Shown here: positions 1 through 12,397 of the stretch, piece by piece | Layout: the number at the start of each line of letters is the position of its first letter | Numbering within the stretch: the stretch's first letter is position 1 | NCBI GenBank assembly: GCA_021604525.1 | Contig: BQJD01000003.1 | Span: 76,242-140,241 of the forward strand | Source of the DNA: a marine bacterium B5-7 | GTDB taxonomy: Bacteria; Pseudomonadota; Gammaproteobacteria; Arenicellales; CAJQKF01 | Direction: 5' to 3' | DNA: 64,000 nucleotides | The notes under the pieces: model-generated | What the model was told of the DNA's origin: nothing | The model's input: the letters and a program-made list of their open reading frames with translations, nothing else | Database searches by the model: none | Translations under genes and position numbers: made by a program

Positions 1-83
1 CTTCATGATTGTGCCCGTCAGGTTGAAACACTTTGAATTGTGAATCAACCGACATTTGCCAAACAATCCGATTCTTGCGTCTT

Positions 84-3000
84 TTAACTGGCTGTTGATG
101 CGCTGGCGGTCTGCATCGATTTAACCTGACTGATGGCAACTGACAACATGGCGAAGTCGATCTCCCGGGATGCCTTGAAATCATTGATTAACTGGATAAA
201 TCGATCACAGCTAACCTGATTGGCTTTTACCCAGTTTTGCATCGCCTTGCGGCCAAGGGCGCCTGGTGCCGATTCAACAATCAAGCGCGCAAGCGCTTTT
301 TGCTGTTCATGCAGATCGTTTCGTAAACTATACGAAGCCATGGCCTGCCAGTGATTTCGAATCTGCAATTCGCTGATTTTTTCACGCAACCAGTGAATTT
401 CGAGCCGATCGCCAATTCCGTAATAGACGCCAGCGACATGAGCCACGTCCTGTCTGGATTCTCTTGCAACTTCGATAATGTCCAATGCAGATGACAGCGC
501 AACAACTGATGAAACAGTTTGAGCCAGGTCTTTTGGCACACCAGCCTGGATCAGCTTCTGGGCGCGTTTTTTCTGTTGCAGACGATTGCTGGCAGCCATG
601 GAGCGTGGATAACTTGCCAGAAGATCATCAACACCACCTTTAAAGTATTCCACTGCGTCGCTGATATTCATTGATTCGGGGCGATGCTGGACCAACCATG
701 AGGTGGCGCGCTCAATCAGTCCGACAACATCCGATATCATGGACTTTTGCACCGAGTCATTGACGACATTATCAAGTCCCTCGATCGCATGGACAATGGT
801 CTTGTGATTGAATACTTCGGTCGCGACCGTGTAGGCCCGTGCGATATGCGGATAGCTTCCTCCGGTTAATTCCTTAAGGCGAAAAGCGAACGTCGGACCC
901 GCCCGGTTAACCATCTCGTTTGCGATATAGGTAATGATGATTTCCCGGCGCAGCCGATGTTCGACCATAACCTTTGGAAATTTTTCGCCGAGAATCGACG
1001 GGAAATACTCTGACAATCTGGAAGACAGAAATGGATCTTCCGGTACATCCGAGATGATCAGTTCGTCGTTCAACCTGAGCTTGCTGTAGGCAAGTAAAAC
1101 CGAGATTTCTGCACGATGAAGTCCTTGCCGATTTTGTATTCGTTCAGCCGTGGTTTCTTCGTCGGGCAGGTATTCGAGTGAACGATTCAATACTCCCTCA
1201 CGTTCCAGTGCACGAATGAATCGCATTTGCTGACGCATCAGTTCAGGTGCATTCGCTGCGGCCAGACTGATAGCCTGGGTCTGGTTGTAATTATCACGAA
1301 GCACCAATGCAGCAACTTCATCGGTCATGCTTTCAAGCAACTTGTTGCGCTGCTTCTCGGTGAGATCACCCGCCCTGACAGAACGATCCAGCAATATCTT
1401 GATGTTAACCTCATGGTCCGAAGTATCAACGCCTGCAGAGTTATCAATGGAATCGGTGTAACACAATCCACCTTTGCTGTTGAACTCGATACGACCGAGC
1501 TGGGTCATGCCGAGATTGCCGCCTTCACCGAACACCTTGCAGCGCAAATCGGAGCCATTGACCCTGAGTGTATCGTTGGCACGATCGCGAACCTGTTCAT
1601 CTGTTTCGGAAGTCGATTTAACGTAGGTGCCGATACCACCATTCCATATCAGATCAACCGGCGCCTTGAGCATGACGTTTATCAACTCGGTCGGAGTCAA
1701 CTTGCTGCTGTTCACACCGAGCGCGGCACGAACCTCGTCATTCAACGTGATGGATTTTTCGCTACGCTTGTATATCCCACCGCCTTTGGAAATGAGTTTG
1801 CTGTTGTAGTCCTCCCAACTCGAGCGCGGCATATTGAACAGGCGTTTTCGCTCCTTGAACGAAGCAGCTTCATCCGGATCCGGATCAAGGAAGATGTGCA
1901 TATGATTGAACGCGCCCACCAGGCGGATATGTTCCGATAACAGCATGCCGTTACCAAATACATCGCCGCCCATGTCGCCGATACCAATTACGCTGAACGG
2001 TTGGCTCTGGGTATCAACGCCAAGTTCGCGGAAATGGCGCTTGACTGATTCCCAGGCACCACGGGCGGTGATACCCATTTTCTTGTGGTCGTAACCGGCT
2101 GATCCGCCAGAGGCGAAGGCATCGTCGAGCCAGAATCCATAATCCCGTGCGACACCGTTGGCGATATCGGAAAATGTTGCTGTGCCCTTGTCGGCGGCGA
2201 CTACCAGGTAGGGATCGTCTGAATCATGGCGTACTACATCATCCGGATGCACGATGGCATCATCGACAATATTGTCGGTGATATCGAGCATTCCGCGAAT
2301 GAATGTCTTGTAGCAGTCGATAACCTCAGCCATTTGCGTTTCACGGTCGCCCTGCGGCATTTTCTTGACGACAAAACCGCCTTTCGAGCCAACCGGCACA
2401 ATCACGGCATTTTTGACCATTTGTGCCTTGACCAGCCCCAGTACCTCCGTACGAAAATCTTCCGGTCGATCCGACCATCTGAGACCACCACGGGCTACCG
2501 GTCCACCACGAAGATGAACCGCTTCGACCCTCGATGAATAGACGAAAATCTCGAACATTGGCCGTGGTTCCGGCATCCTCTGTATCTTGCCGGGATCCAG
2601 CTTGAAAGAAACGTAGGATTTGTGGGCATCGGTTTCACCAGGCTGATAAAAATTTGTCCTTATGGTCGATTCGATGAGGTTGATGTAGCTGCTTATGATT
2701 CGATCTTCATCAAGGTTGACGATTTGCTCCAGGCCTTCGTTGAGTTCACTGCGGATTGATTCCAGATGAGTGGTGCGATCATCTGTAATTTTCGTATCGA
2801 AACGTTGATGGAAATATTCGGCCAGTTTTGCGCACATCTGCGGATTGCCGTTGAGGGTTTCCATGATGTAGTCCTGGCCATAGCGCACCCGGATCTGCTT
2901 TAAGTATTTGGCATAGGCGCGCAGCACCACGCATTCACGCCAGTGAAGTCCGGCGCTGAGAACCAGGCGATTGAAACCGTCATTTTCAATTTCCCCAGCC

Positions 3001-4916
3001 CAGATGTGAGCGAGGGCTTCCTCAAAATGTTCACGGTGTTTTTCTACATCGATCTTTCGCGATTTTTGATCGGTCAGGGTAAATTCATGAATCCAGATAT
3101 CGGTCTCATCATTGGGATGGATCATGTAAGGATTCTCGCCGAGCACCTTGAGTCCCATGTTCTCGATCATGGGAATGACATCGGACAAGGCGACTTCCTC
3201 TCCCAGGGAATACAACCGCAATCGAACACTGGAGTCCATCACATCGACAGGCTGATAGAAGTAGATTCCGAGTTTGCCGGTGGAGATGATTTCCTGGATT
3301 CTTTGAATGTCGTAGGCCGCGCGGCGCGGACTGAAATCGTCCTGATAACTGCCAGGAAAAGCGTTATAAAAGCGGTTGTAGTCGCGTATGCCGGATTCTT
3401 CGCCAAACTGTTCCACCAATGTGGTTTTAAGGCGGTCGTACCACGACAGGGAGGCCTCTTCTATCTGTCGCCCCAGTAGAGCAAGATCGGGCTCGACCTC
3501 ACTATCAGGACGGACATGAACAAGGAAGTGGATCCTTGCCAGAACCGATTCCGAGAACAGCACATTGAATTCTATGTTTACCCCGTCAAAAGCTTTTAAC
3601 AGCAGTTCCTGAATACGAATGCGAAGATCACTATGAAACTGGTCACGCGGTACAAACACGAGGCAGGAGTGAAATCGACCGAATGGCTCGGCGGCAACGA
3701 ACAAGCGTATATGCTGACGTTCCTGGAGATGAAGTATGCCCAACAGGATCGGTTCGAGTTCATTGTCTGGAACCTGGAAAAGACTATCCCTTGGATAGGT
3801 TTCAATAACATTTTGAAGTGCTTTTTCAAGATGGCCGTGTTTAGGCAACTTGCTGGCCGCCATAATGCGATCGACCTTGCTGCGAAGATATGGGATCTCA
3901 CTGGTATTACGGTTATAAGCAGCCGAGGTAAACAAACCGACAATACAACTGACTCGGCCACTTCCGGGAGTGGCGCCGGTTTGACGGATAGCAATGAGAT
4001 CCATGTAAGCGGGACGGTGGACGGTGGATCGCTGGTTCGTCTTGTTTATGGTGAGGTGGTTAGCCTGTGCCAGAAAGCGCTCGGCGGAACACGGTAACAC
4101 CATGGCCTCAATATCGTTGATAGATAAACCGTCTTTGTTCAATATGCCGAGAATGCTGTCTTTGTCGATCTCAAGTGTATCGTCAGACTTGATGTTGAAC
4201 TCGCAGTAGCCGAGAAGAGTGAAATGATCGTTGGCAATCCAGCGCAGCATATCGGCGGTTTCCGTACGCTCTGATTTGTCCTCCGATTTATCCTTGTCAA
4301 TCGATTGAGCAAGTTTGCCTACTGCGGCAAGCATGTCGGGCCAGCCATCGAATGCCAGTGAGACATCTTCCAGTGCACTGGCGATATCGACCCGGGTTTT
4401 CTCAAGAGTGGCTTTGTCGGTCTGTCGATCGACGTGAAACTGCATGTAGGATTCAGTGATACCGGTTTCTTTCCCGTTCTCCAGGTGCAGAGTGCCTGTC
4501 AGTTTACCTTTGTTGTCTCGTTCATTACGGATGACCGGATGAAGAGTGTGGTGAATAGTCAGACTGTCGCGATTCAAGACCATCGAAATAGTGTCCACCA
4601 AAAACGGCATATTGTCGGTGACAACTTCGATAATCGTGTGGGTGCTCTGCCAGCCGTGTTTTTCGTAATCCGGGTTATAAACGAGGATGATCGGCTTGCG
4701 TGGCTCACGTGTACGACCGTGCTGCCAGTGTGACATGGCAGCACCATACAAATCACTAAGCGGGGTATTCTCGAACTCATCGAGCACAACCTGATGATAA
4801 TACTGTTCCAGAAATGGCTCGATCAGCTTGGCTTCCGATGCCGGCAGGCGCTTTTGCGCTTCCTGCATAAGGTTGGGAATCAGCTCTTTGACAAATGGTG
4901 TGGTATGAATCGGCAT
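84..4916 (-). CDS. gdhB: NAD-specific glutamate dehydrogenase, large (about 180 kDa) type
   Basis: Catabolic enzyme that oxidatively deaminates glutamate to 2-oxoglutarate and ammonium with NAD. About 1610 residues, the usual size of the large bacterial class, with long N-terminal regulatory regions before the catalytic core. In the core I see a glycine/lysine-rich stretch GSKGGFVVKK (substrate region), GDMGGDVFGNGML and DLIWNGGIGTYVKS, all typical of this class. The frame stays open upstream to 5060, but the start at 4916 (MPIHTTPFVKEL) is preferred because the 48 upstream residues do not look like the family. It is divergent from acetoacetyl-CoA synthetase. No neighbour-specific regulation is visible. 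Family assignment is secure; the start is likely. Confidence 0.95.
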   Translation of the reverse strand: MPIHTTPFVKELIPNLMQEAQKRLPASEAKLIEPFLEQYYHQVVLDEFENTPLSDLYGAAMSHWQHGRTREPRKPIILVYNPDYEKHGWQSTHTIIEVVTDNMPFLVDTISMVLNRDSLTIHHTLHPVIRNERDNKGKLTGTLHLENGKETGITESYMQFHVDRQTDKATLEKTRVDIASALEDVSLAFDGWPDMLAAVGKLAQSIDKDKSEDKSERTETADMLRWIANDHFTLLGYCEFNIKSDDTLEIDKDSILGILNKDGLSINDIEAMVLPCSAERFLAQANHLTINKTNQRSTVHRPAYMDLIAIRQTGATPGSGRVSCIVGLFTSAAYNRNTSEIPYLRSKVDRIMAASKLPKHGHLEKALQNVIETYPRDSLFQVPDNELEPILLGILHLQERQHIRLFVAAEPFGRFHSCLVFVPRDQFHSDLRIRIQELLLKAFDGVNIEFNVLFSESVLARIHFLVHVRPDSEVEPDLALLGRQIEEASLSWYDRLKTTLVEQFGEESGIRDYNRFYNAFPGSYQDDFSPRRAAYDIQRIQEIISTGKLGIYFYQPVDVMDSSVRLRLYSLGEEVALSDVIPMIENMGLKVLGENPYMIHPNDETDIWIHEFTLTDQKSRKIDVEKHREHFEEALAHIWAGEIENDGFNRLVLSAGLHWRECVVLRAYAKYLKQIRVRYGQDYIMETLNGNPQMCAKLAEYFHQRFDTKITDDRTTHLESIRSELNEGLEQIVNLDEDRIISSYINLIESTIRTNFYQPGETDAHKSYVSFKLDPGKIQRMPEPRPMFEIFVYSSRVEAVHLRGGPVARGGLRWSDRPEDFRTEVLGLVKAQMVKNAVIVPVGSKGGFVVKKMPQGDRETQMAEVIDCYKTFIRGMLDITDNIVDDAIVHPDDVVRHDSDDPYLVVAADKGTATFSDIANGVARDYGFWLDDAFASGGSAGYDHKKMGITARGAWESVKRHFRELGVDTQSQPFSVIGIGDMGGDVFGNGMLLSEHIRLVGAFNHMHIFLDPDPDEAASFKERKRLFNMPRSSWEDYNSKLISKGGGIYKRSEKSITLNDEVRAALGVNSSKLTPTELINVMLKAPVDLIWNGGIGTYVKSTSETDEQVRDRANDTLRVNGSDLRCKVFGEGGNLGMTQLGRIEFNSKGGLCYTDSIDNSAGVDTSDHEVNIKILLDRSVRAGDLTEKQRNKLLESMTDEVAALVLRDNYNQTQAISLAAANAPELMRQQMRFIRALEREGVLNRSLEYLPDEETTAERIQNRQGLHRAEISVLLAYSKLRLNDELIISDVPEDPFLSSRLSEYFPSILGEKFPKVMVEHRLRREIIITYIANEMVNRAGPTFAFRLKELTGGSYPHIARAYTVATEVFNHKTIVHAIEGLDNVVNDSVQKSMISDVVGLIERATSWLVQHRPESMNISDAVEYFKGGVDDLLASYPRSMAASNRLQQKKRAQKLIQAGVPKDLAQTVSSVVALSSALDIIEVARESRQDVAHVAGVYYGIGDRLEIHWLREKISELQIRNHWQAMASYSLRNDLHEQQKALARLIVESAPGALGRKAMQNWVKANQVSCDRFIQLINDFKASREIDFAMLSVAISQVKSMQTASASTAS

Positions 4917-5271
4917 GGGCTGTTCAACTCTTGTCGTGTGGGTCGCAAGGCATGCATGTTGGAGATTGCTGCCGGTTGTAATGCCTGATATCGCAAATGA
5001 CTGATGCGCAATCAGATTTCCTGCAAAAATATATGGCATAGAACATGCTGATGCAACCATATCATAGTACGCTTCCAGCGAAACCGATTGCGCCAGTGCC
5101 AGACACTACCAGTGTCCTTTAAGGTCGTACTTTAAATCATCTCAGGTGGTTGCCAGATATTACCGGGGATTGCGATGATAGAGGTCCCATGCGTATTTGC
5201 GTATGAGGATATTTGGCCGTCCATGCACAAGGGCGATGTTCCCGAACAATTTGTAAATAAGAGTTAGAACA
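4917..5271. other. Divergent intergenic region between gdhB and aacS
   Basis: About 355 bases separating two divergently read genes, so it should hold both promoters. I see no convincing paired -35/-10 boxes, riboswitch or small gene. The ribosome binding site before aacS is a weak purine stretch (AAGAGTTAGAAC). Confidence 0.5.
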
Positions 5272-7230
<1,959 letters not shown>

Positions 7231-7233
<3 letters not shown>

Positions 7234-7372
7234 AACCTGTCTCAAAATGGTTGTAACCCGCCAATACGGTGTTAGATACTCGCTCAAATGCTCATTTAAC
7301 CTTGTAAACTGCACGTTTTCTCTCCCATTTGCCTTGTCCTGACGGCCTTCGCTCAGATTGAGACAGGTTCTA
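7231..7372. mobile_element. Candidate MITE: 142-bp element with 15-bp perfect inverted ends including TA duplication
   Basis: The ends are TAGAACCTGTCTCAA (7231-7245) and TTGAGACAGGTTCTA (7358-7372), a perfect 15-bp inverted repeat. The outermost TA on each side fits a TA target duplication, leaving GAACCTGTCTCAA as terminal repeat. The interior has no credible reading frame. It sits exactly on the aacS stop: removing the element and one TA leaves AAA TAG TCA, so the stop was TAG before and after. TA duplications fit IS630/Tc1-type or some IS5-type transposases (inference). A second copy was not noticed in this window. Confidence 0.6.
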
Positions 7373-7415
7373 GTCAGCGGGAGCACCGGTTAAAGGCTAG
7401 CAACTGGCACTAACG

Positions 7416-7457
7416 TCACGCTGCGACCAGTTTTAAACATGTCTGGTCGCAGCGTGA
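7416..7457. terminator. Bidirectional hairpin terminator between aacS and the convergent secreted-protein gene
   Basis: A perfect 15-bp stem, TCACGCTGCGACCAG (7416-7430) pairing with 7443-7457, with a 12-base A/T-rich loop. It lies between two convergent genes, where a shared terminator is expected. No long T-tract follows the stem in either direction, so it may be a processing or antitermination structure instead. Confidence 0.6.
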
Positions 7458-7487
7458 ACTCCAATTTCAACTGCAAAATGTCATGTG

Positions 7488-8288
7488 TTATTGCATCATG
7501 ATTGGTGTAGTGCGTTTGGTAAATCCATCAGGAATAGTGATCGGTGGCAGTGGTTCCTGACGCACAGCGTTTACAGAGACGTGCATTTTTTCATCGCGAA
7601 AATCTATTGGTAATCCGACGAAGGAATTGACGTCAAAAGTGGGTACCGATGCGGTTGCCATTGGCAATAAACTTGAAATCTTGCTTGCCAGACCACTAGC
7701 GAACAGAGCGAGCTTGCGGATCGTCTGATAATCTTTCTGCGATATCGGCAAATCGTTTGGTGCGGCGATACACATTTGTGTGGTCGGTATATTATCGACA
7801 GACATGACCCCACGGGTACAACGAATACCGTTGATCACTTCCACTTTATCAGTCAGAGCAAAGCTGCCGGCGGGGCGTGGTTGTTCAGGTTTATCACCGA
7901 GGCCAAGATTTGCTAACAGATCACCCATCTGGGCTTTCTGTTCATCACTCAATCCTTCCAGCGTTTGTTCGAGTTGTGACTGAACCTGGTCAATCACACC
8001 CTTAAACTGGGAGCTCAATTGTTCCAGGGATTGTTCGGAAACCTCAGTGTAGTATTTTTCTCGACGGTCGATGTAGTAAGCGATGTCCTTATCGGCGAAG
8101 TATATAACTTCAGCAGGGTTATTTGCGTCCTTGATTACCATGCGAATGCGGTCGCCATTCACCTCGAGATCGTTAACGACCGGTTGGCCGCTATCTTCGC
8201 CACGTAATTCTATTACGGTGGCGGCAGACGCCATGGCGCACTGTGCAGATAGTAAAATACCGGTAAGCAAAACCGTTGCTTTGTGCAT
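7488..8288 (-). CDS. Secreted protein of unknown function
   Basis: A 266-residue protein with a clear Sec signal peptide (residues 1-22, hydrophobic core then AMASAA cleavage region), so probably periplasmic or outer-membrane associated. The mature part starts with a beta-rich segment (VIELRGEDSG, then VNGDRIRMVI), has a helical stretch rich in Gln/Glu around residues 85-125, and ends in a Pro-rich segment. It resembles the DUF4412-like style of secreted proteins that describe a modified element plus a dye-like strand pattern, but I cannot assign it. The ribosome binding site is strong (AAGGAG, 7 bases before ATG). It lies 25 bases after the YyaL-type gene and is probably co-transcribed with it. 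Confidence 0.75.
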   Translation of the reverse strand: MHKATVLLTGILLSAQCAMASAATVIELRGEDSGQPVVNDLEVNGDRIRMVIKDANNPAEVIYFADKDIAYYIDRREKYYTEVSEQSLEQLSSQFKGVIDQVQSQLEQTLEGLSDEQKAQMGDLLANLGLGDKPEQPRPAGSFALTDKVEVINGIRCTRGVMSVDNIPTTQMCIAAPNDLPISQKDYQTIRKLALFASGLASKISSLLPMATASVPTFDVNSFVGLPIDFRDEKMHVSVNAVRQEPLPPITIPDGFTKRTTPIMMQ

Positions 8289-8313
8289 GAAAAAGCTCCT
8301 TGAAGAAAACCTG

Positions 8314-10407
8314 TTATTTTAGACTCTTGTCCAACTGAATGTGTAACGACTCGAGGTCCGATACCGGTGGATGACAATGATGGCCCATACACACAAAAGC
8401 GGTGATCGAATCAGTTACGTTACCTGGGCTTGAAAGTTGTACGATAGTTTCTTGCCGGGCATCAATCGAGTAAATTCTTACATTATCTGCATATCTATCG
8501 ATAATGCTGCGCTCAAAGGTGTAACGCGCCTGTTCGGATCCGCGTAGCACGATGCGCGTTTCAGGTGTTTGCAGGCGATGATGCGCCAAGAGTAGTGCCC
8601 CATGAGCGGTTGGAAAACGGTGAGTGTCTTTTGTGAAGCGGCTGAGCAATAAGCTCGTGTCTTCCTGATAAATCGAATTATGGGTGAGGTGATACAACTC
8701 AAGCAGAACCTGACCAGCAATACCATTGCCGGAAGGGGTTGAATCGTCGGTTGCCGTTATCGGCCGATACAGCAAGACTTCATGGTCATCGGCAGTGAAG
8801 TAAAAGCCGCCGTTTGTGGTGTCGGAAAAATGTTTTCGTGCTGTACTTACCAGCGATTCACACAAGGAAAAGTCTTCATCCTGCCAGCGGCACTGCAACA
8901 ACTCGAGTAGCGCATCGGCGAGGAATACATAGTCGTCGAGATATCCTGTCAAGCGGCTTTCCTGATTCCGGCTGACCGCATTGAGACGATTTTCTTTTAT
9001 ATGATGTTGACGAAGGTACTGCAAAGCGCGTTCGGCAGCTATGATCAGGGAATCATCATCCAGCAAACGCCCGGTTCTGGCCAGTGCCTTGATCATCAAG
9101 GCATTCCATGAGGTCAGGCACTTATCGTCGCGCGCCGGTCGCTCACGACTGTCGCGATATCTCGCCAGTTTATCAATCAGACTGTCCCATATGCGTGCTG
9201 TCAATGAATGTTCGATACCGGTTGTTCTCGTGGCTTCTACGAGGCTGGTGCGAATGTTCAGGTGATACCGTCCTTCAAAGTTTGCTTGCCGATCAAGATT
9301 GAAACGCGCAATAGCCAGTTTTAGTTCGTCACCGCTAAGTACCTGATCGATTTCACCACGTGAAAAAACATAATATTCACCTTCGCCGCCTGCGCTATCG
9401 GCATCGAGACTTGAACAGAATCCACCGGATTCAAGCTGCATTTCTTTAATGACAAATTTTGCGGTAGCAAGTGCCACCCGACGATACTCGGCATTCTGGA
9501 ATTGAATCGACGCCGCAGCGTATAACGGCATGAGCAGCGCGTTGTCGTATAGCATCTTCTCGAAATGCGGTATGTCGAAAGTGTCATCAACTGAGTAGCG
9601 AAAAAATCCACCGCCGATTTGATCGAATAAACCGCCCAATGCCATGGCGTCGAGTGTCAATTGCAGGTTATCCGAATCGTCTGTTGTGGGGGCATTATGA
9701 TCACGCAAGACAAGTAACAAACCGAGGGCGGTGGCGTGTGGAAACTTGGGAGCGCGTCCGAATCCACCGTGTTTACAATCCATTGCCGCGAGGATTTCGC
9801 TTTGTAATTCATCCGTTGACCAAGATGAGGAAAGTACAGGTGAATACCCTGCACTTTCATCAACAGCCGGTTGGTTGATTCGGGCAAAGTGCTGGTGCAT
9901 GACAACGTCGTGATCATCCATCTTTGTGCGATTTTCCCGGTAGTGGGTGGCGACGTCGGTGAGGACTTGTTTGAATGATGGCAGGTTGTGACGGGCGGTG
10001 GATGGAAAATAGGTCCCGGCAAAAAATGGTGTGAGACCTCGTGGGGTCAGCATCACAGTTAACGGCCAGCCACCCGGTCTGCGGGTCAACATCTGATGGG
10101 CGATCTGGTAAATCTGGTCGAGATCGGGTCGTTCCTCCCGATCCACCTTGATATTGATATAAAGCTCGTTCATCAAGCTGGCGGTGGACGGATCTTCGAA
10201 TGACTCGTGCGCCATTACGTGGCACCAATGGCAGGCCGAATAACCGATGGAGAGCAATACAGGTTTGTCGCTTTTTACTGCCTCAGCCAGCGCGCAAGCA
10301 TCCCAGGGTTGCCAGTGAACCGGATTGTCAGCATGTTGTTTAAGATAGGGGCTCATGGCCTCAACGAGGCGGTTGGCTTTGATAACGTTTTCTTCAGGGT
10401 TGGTCAT
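8314..10407 (-). CDS. YyaL/spermatogenesis-associated-protein-20-like protein (DUF255 thioredoxin-like domain plus six-hairpin glycosidase-like region)
   Basis: A soluble protein of about 697 residues. The N-terminal thioredoxin-like domain (about residues 10-170) carries the redox pair CHWCHVM followed by [12 protein letters not shown], which defines the family. The remainder resembles the alpha/alpha barrel of N-acylglucosamine 2-epimerase and glycosyl hydrolases ([48 protein letters not shown]). The biochemical role of the family is unsettled. The start at 10407 is preferred over 10446 because the 13 upstream residues are not family-like. It is divergent from lgt and upstream of a secreted protein in the same direction. 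Confidence 0.93.
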   Translation of the reverse strand: MTNPEENVIKANRLVEAMSPYLKQHADNPVHWQPWDACALAEAVKSDKPVLLSIGYSACHWCHVMAHESFEDPSTASLMNELYINIKVDREERPDLDQIYQIAHQMLTRRPGGWPLTVMLTPRGLTPFFAGTYFPSTARHNLPSFKQVLTDVATHYRENRTKMDDHDVVMHQHFARINQPAVDESAGYSPVLSSSWSTDELQSEILAAMDCKHGGFGRAPKFPHATALGLLLVLRDHNAPTTDDSDNLQLTLDAMALGGLFDQIGGGFFRYSVDDTFDIPHFEKMLYDNALLMPLYAAASIQFQNAEYRRVALATAKFVIKEMQLESGGFCSSLDADSAGGEGEYYVFSRGEIDQVLSGDELKLAIARFNLDRQANFEGRYHLNIRTSLVEATRTTGIEHSLTARIWDSLIDKLARYRDSRERPARDDKCLTSWNALMIKALARTGRLLDDDSLIIAAERALQYLRQHHIKENRLNAVSRNQESRLTGYLDDYVFLADALLELLQCRWQDEDFSLCESLVSTARKHFSDTTNGGFYFTADDHEVLLYRPITATDDSTPSGNGIAGQVLLELYHLTHNSIYQEDTSLLLSRFTKDTHRFPTAHGALLLAHHRLQTPETRIVLRGSEQARYTFERSIIDRYADNVRIYSIDARQETIVQLSSPGNVTDSITAFVCMGHHCHPPVSDLESLHIQLDKSLK

Positions 10408-10513
10408 TCGATAATCCGGGTGCTTGGGACTATAATCCGCGCTCACATGTCATAGCGTGATGGTACCGTTCGGCGCCATTGGCAATCGACCCCCGTATTA
10501 CACAAGGTTATTT

Positions 10514-11290
10514 ATGTTCATCGCTCCTGATGTCGACCCCATCGCATTCAGTATAGGACCCTTATCGGTACGCTGGTACGGTTTGATGTACCTGATCGGA
10601 TTCCTGACTGGCGGGCTGCTCGGCGTCTACCGGGCGCGCAAGCCGGGAAGTCCGTTTTCACCCAGCCAGGTTTGGGACCTTCTTTTCTACATCGCCGTGG
10701 GGGTTATCGTCGGTGGACGACTCGGCTACGCGTTGTTCTACCAGGGCGCATATTACTTTGGCCGACCGTGGGAGATTTTCTATGTCTGGACGGGTGGCAT
10801 GTCCTTTCACGGTGGGTTGATTGGCGTGCTGGTTGCCATGATTCTGTTTGCCCGCCACAACGGCAAGACATTGTTTGAAATCAGTGACTTCGCCATACCA
10901 CTGATGCCTCCAGGCTTATTGGCCGGACGAATTGGAAATTTTATCAACCAGGAATTATGGGGTCGGGTGACCGATGTGCCCTGGGGCGTAATTTTTCCGG
11001 TAGCCGGCGACCTGCCTCGACATCCATCACAACTCTATGAAGCCTGTCTGGAAGGGCTGATCCTGTTTGTCGTATTGTGGTGGTATTCTTCGAAACCACG
11101 AAAACCGGGCGCCGTGGGTGGACTGTTTTTAGTCGGTTACGGGATATCCAGATTCCTGGTGGAATTCGTTCGTGAACCCGATGCATTTCTCGGCGCGGTC
11201 GCTTTTGGATGGATGTCCATGGGCCAGTTACTGAGTCTGCCAATGATTGTAGTGGGGTTATGGTTGTTGCTTAGGCGACAAAATTCGTAG
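10514..11290 (+). CDS. lgt: Phosphatidylglycerol-prolipoprotein diacylglyceryl transferase
   Basis: Inner-membrane enzyme that transfers a diacylglyceryl group from phosphatidylglycerol to the lipobox cysteine of prolipoproteins, the first step of lipoprotein maturation. 258 residues and about seven membrane segments. Diagnostic motifs: [13 protein letters not shown] near the N terminus, [11 protein letters not shown] with the conserved His, and [16 protein letters not shown] containing the Lgt signature Arg and Asn. The frame is open from 10457, but ATG 10514 (MFIAPDVDP) has an AAGG site upstream and matches the usual start. The next gene follows 9 bases later. Confidence 0.97.
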   Translation: MFIAPDVDPIAFSIGPLSVRWYGLMYLIGFLTGGLLGVYRARKPGSPFSPSQVWDLLFYIAVGVIVGGRLGYALFYQGAYYFGRPWEIFYVWTGGMSFHGGLIGVLVAMILFARHNGKTLFEISDFAIPLMPPGLLAGRIGNFINQELWGRVTDVPWGVIFPVAGDLPRHPSQLYEACLEGLILFVVLWWYSSKPRKPGAVGGLFLVGYGISRFLVEFVREPDAFLGAVAFGWMSMGQLLSLPMIVVGLWLLLRRQNS

Positions 11291-11299
11291 AATGATGTC

Positions 11300-11887
11300 A
11301 TGAACACTCAAATTCGACTTTTTATCGCACTGATTACTCTGACAATGGCGGGCGTGACGTCTGCACAATCCATTACCAAATGTCAGGATGCCGAAGGTAA
11401 ATGGCATTACGGGAATTATGCTGCAACAGAATGTGGTGACGCGCCCATAACCCGTCTCAGTGAGAGCGGGGTCACCGAGGAGATCAACAAATCGCCACCG
11501 ACAGTCGAGGAGCTTCAGGCGGAAATGGAAGCACGTGAGGCCGAACGTGACGCACTACTAAAACGAGAAGAAAATGCGCGCATCGACGCCCTGCTGAAAA
11601 GTAAATATCCTGATGAAGCGGCCATCATAGGGATTCGCGACCAGCAACTGGCGGAACTCCGGAAGCAAATGACCTTCAACCAGACACAATTAGTGCTGTT
11701 GAATAAGGAACTGGCGGCGCTACCGCCACCGAAGAACGAAATAGATCAACAGGAAATCCACGATCTGGAACAGCGCATAGCGCGTTTCGAGCGAGCTGTT
11801 GAGCAAGGCCAAAGTGCCGTGAATACGACCGAAAGCGACTATAAAACACTGCTCGAAAGATATCGACAAATTGATAGCGACGGATAA
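11300..11887 (+). CDS. DUF4124-domain secreted coiled-coil protein
   Basis: A 195-residue protein with a signal peptide (residues 1-22, ending TSAQS). Right after it comes a short DUF4124-like module (ITKCQDAEGKWHYGNYAATEC) with two cysteines, often found at the N terminus of small envelope proteins in gammaproteobacteria. The rest is strongly helical and charged (residues 65-195, many Glu, Gln and Arg), predicted coiled coil. Probably periplasmic. It starts 9 bases after lgt, so likely the same transcript. Function unknown. Confidence 0.85.
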   Translation: MNTQIRLFIALITLTMAGVTSAQSITKCQDAEGKWHYGNYAATECGDAPITRLSESGVTEEINKSPPTVEELQAEMEAREAERDALLKREENARIDALLKSKYPDEAAIIGIRDQQLAELRKQMTFNQTQLVLLNKELAALPPPKNEIDQQEIHDLEQRIARFERAVEQGQSAVNTTESDYKTLLERYRQIDSDG

Positions 11888-12241
11888 ATCGTGCTGATCG
11901 ACACATGATCGAACGGGCACAATTTGTATATGGGGGTCTCAATTTTCGTCTAACGTAATTTAGGCTTGTACATGAATGTATTCCCGGAGCATTCTTCTTC
12001 GCAATCCGGAAACGATTCGAGCTTGCGTCGGTACATAATCAAGATTCACGTTGTTAGTCACAATAAGCTGTCCTTATCGCTCTAACCGCAATACTGATTA
12101 GTCCAAATGCTGCGGTGAAGGTAAATTTCCCGGCCCCAACGACAACCGATCTGGCGATTAGAGCGAGTGAATTGATGATTTTCCCTCGTGATTTTGATCG
12201 GCACATTACGTTTTTTATTTATGTTGATGAACCAGGTATTT
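11888..12241. other. Intergenic region without a recognised gene
   Basis: About 350 bases between the DUF4124 gene and a small open frame. I see no terminator with a T-tract, no tRNA and no convincing promoter. A GTG-initiated extension of the small frame from 12188 is possible but has no ribosome binding site. Confidence 0.4.
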
Positions 12242-12397
12242 ATGAATGAACGATTCCATCCAGTGATCGACGACGCAATCAACAAACAACATATGGCATG
12301 GAGCGGGACCGTTTGCCTGTATAAAGGTTATGAAATTGCAGCGTGCCGTATCGGGCAGCAGCGAATAAAACACGGAGTACTGGAGCAATTACATTGA
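12242..12397 (+). CDS. Possible small protein upstream of, and coupled to, the YfcE-like phosphodiesterase
   Basis: A 51-residue frame beginning MNERFHPVIDDAINK and ending HGVLEQLH. Its TGA stop overlaps the proposed TTG start of the next gene (TTGA), the arrangement seen in translationally coupled genes. Composition is protein-like, with one Cys in each of two segments (GTVCLYKG, EIAACRIG). The upstream CAGG is only a fair ribosome site, and GTG 12188 gives a longer form. No family recognised; the coupling is the main support. Confidence 0.4.
   Translation: MNERFHPVIDDAINKQHMAWSGTVCLYKGYEIAACRIGQQRIKHGVLEQLH

Noticed and set aside
1227-1940. A 237-codon frame opposite gdhB
   Set aside because: A shadow of the glutamate dehydrogenase frame on the other strand; the real protein is on the minus strand.
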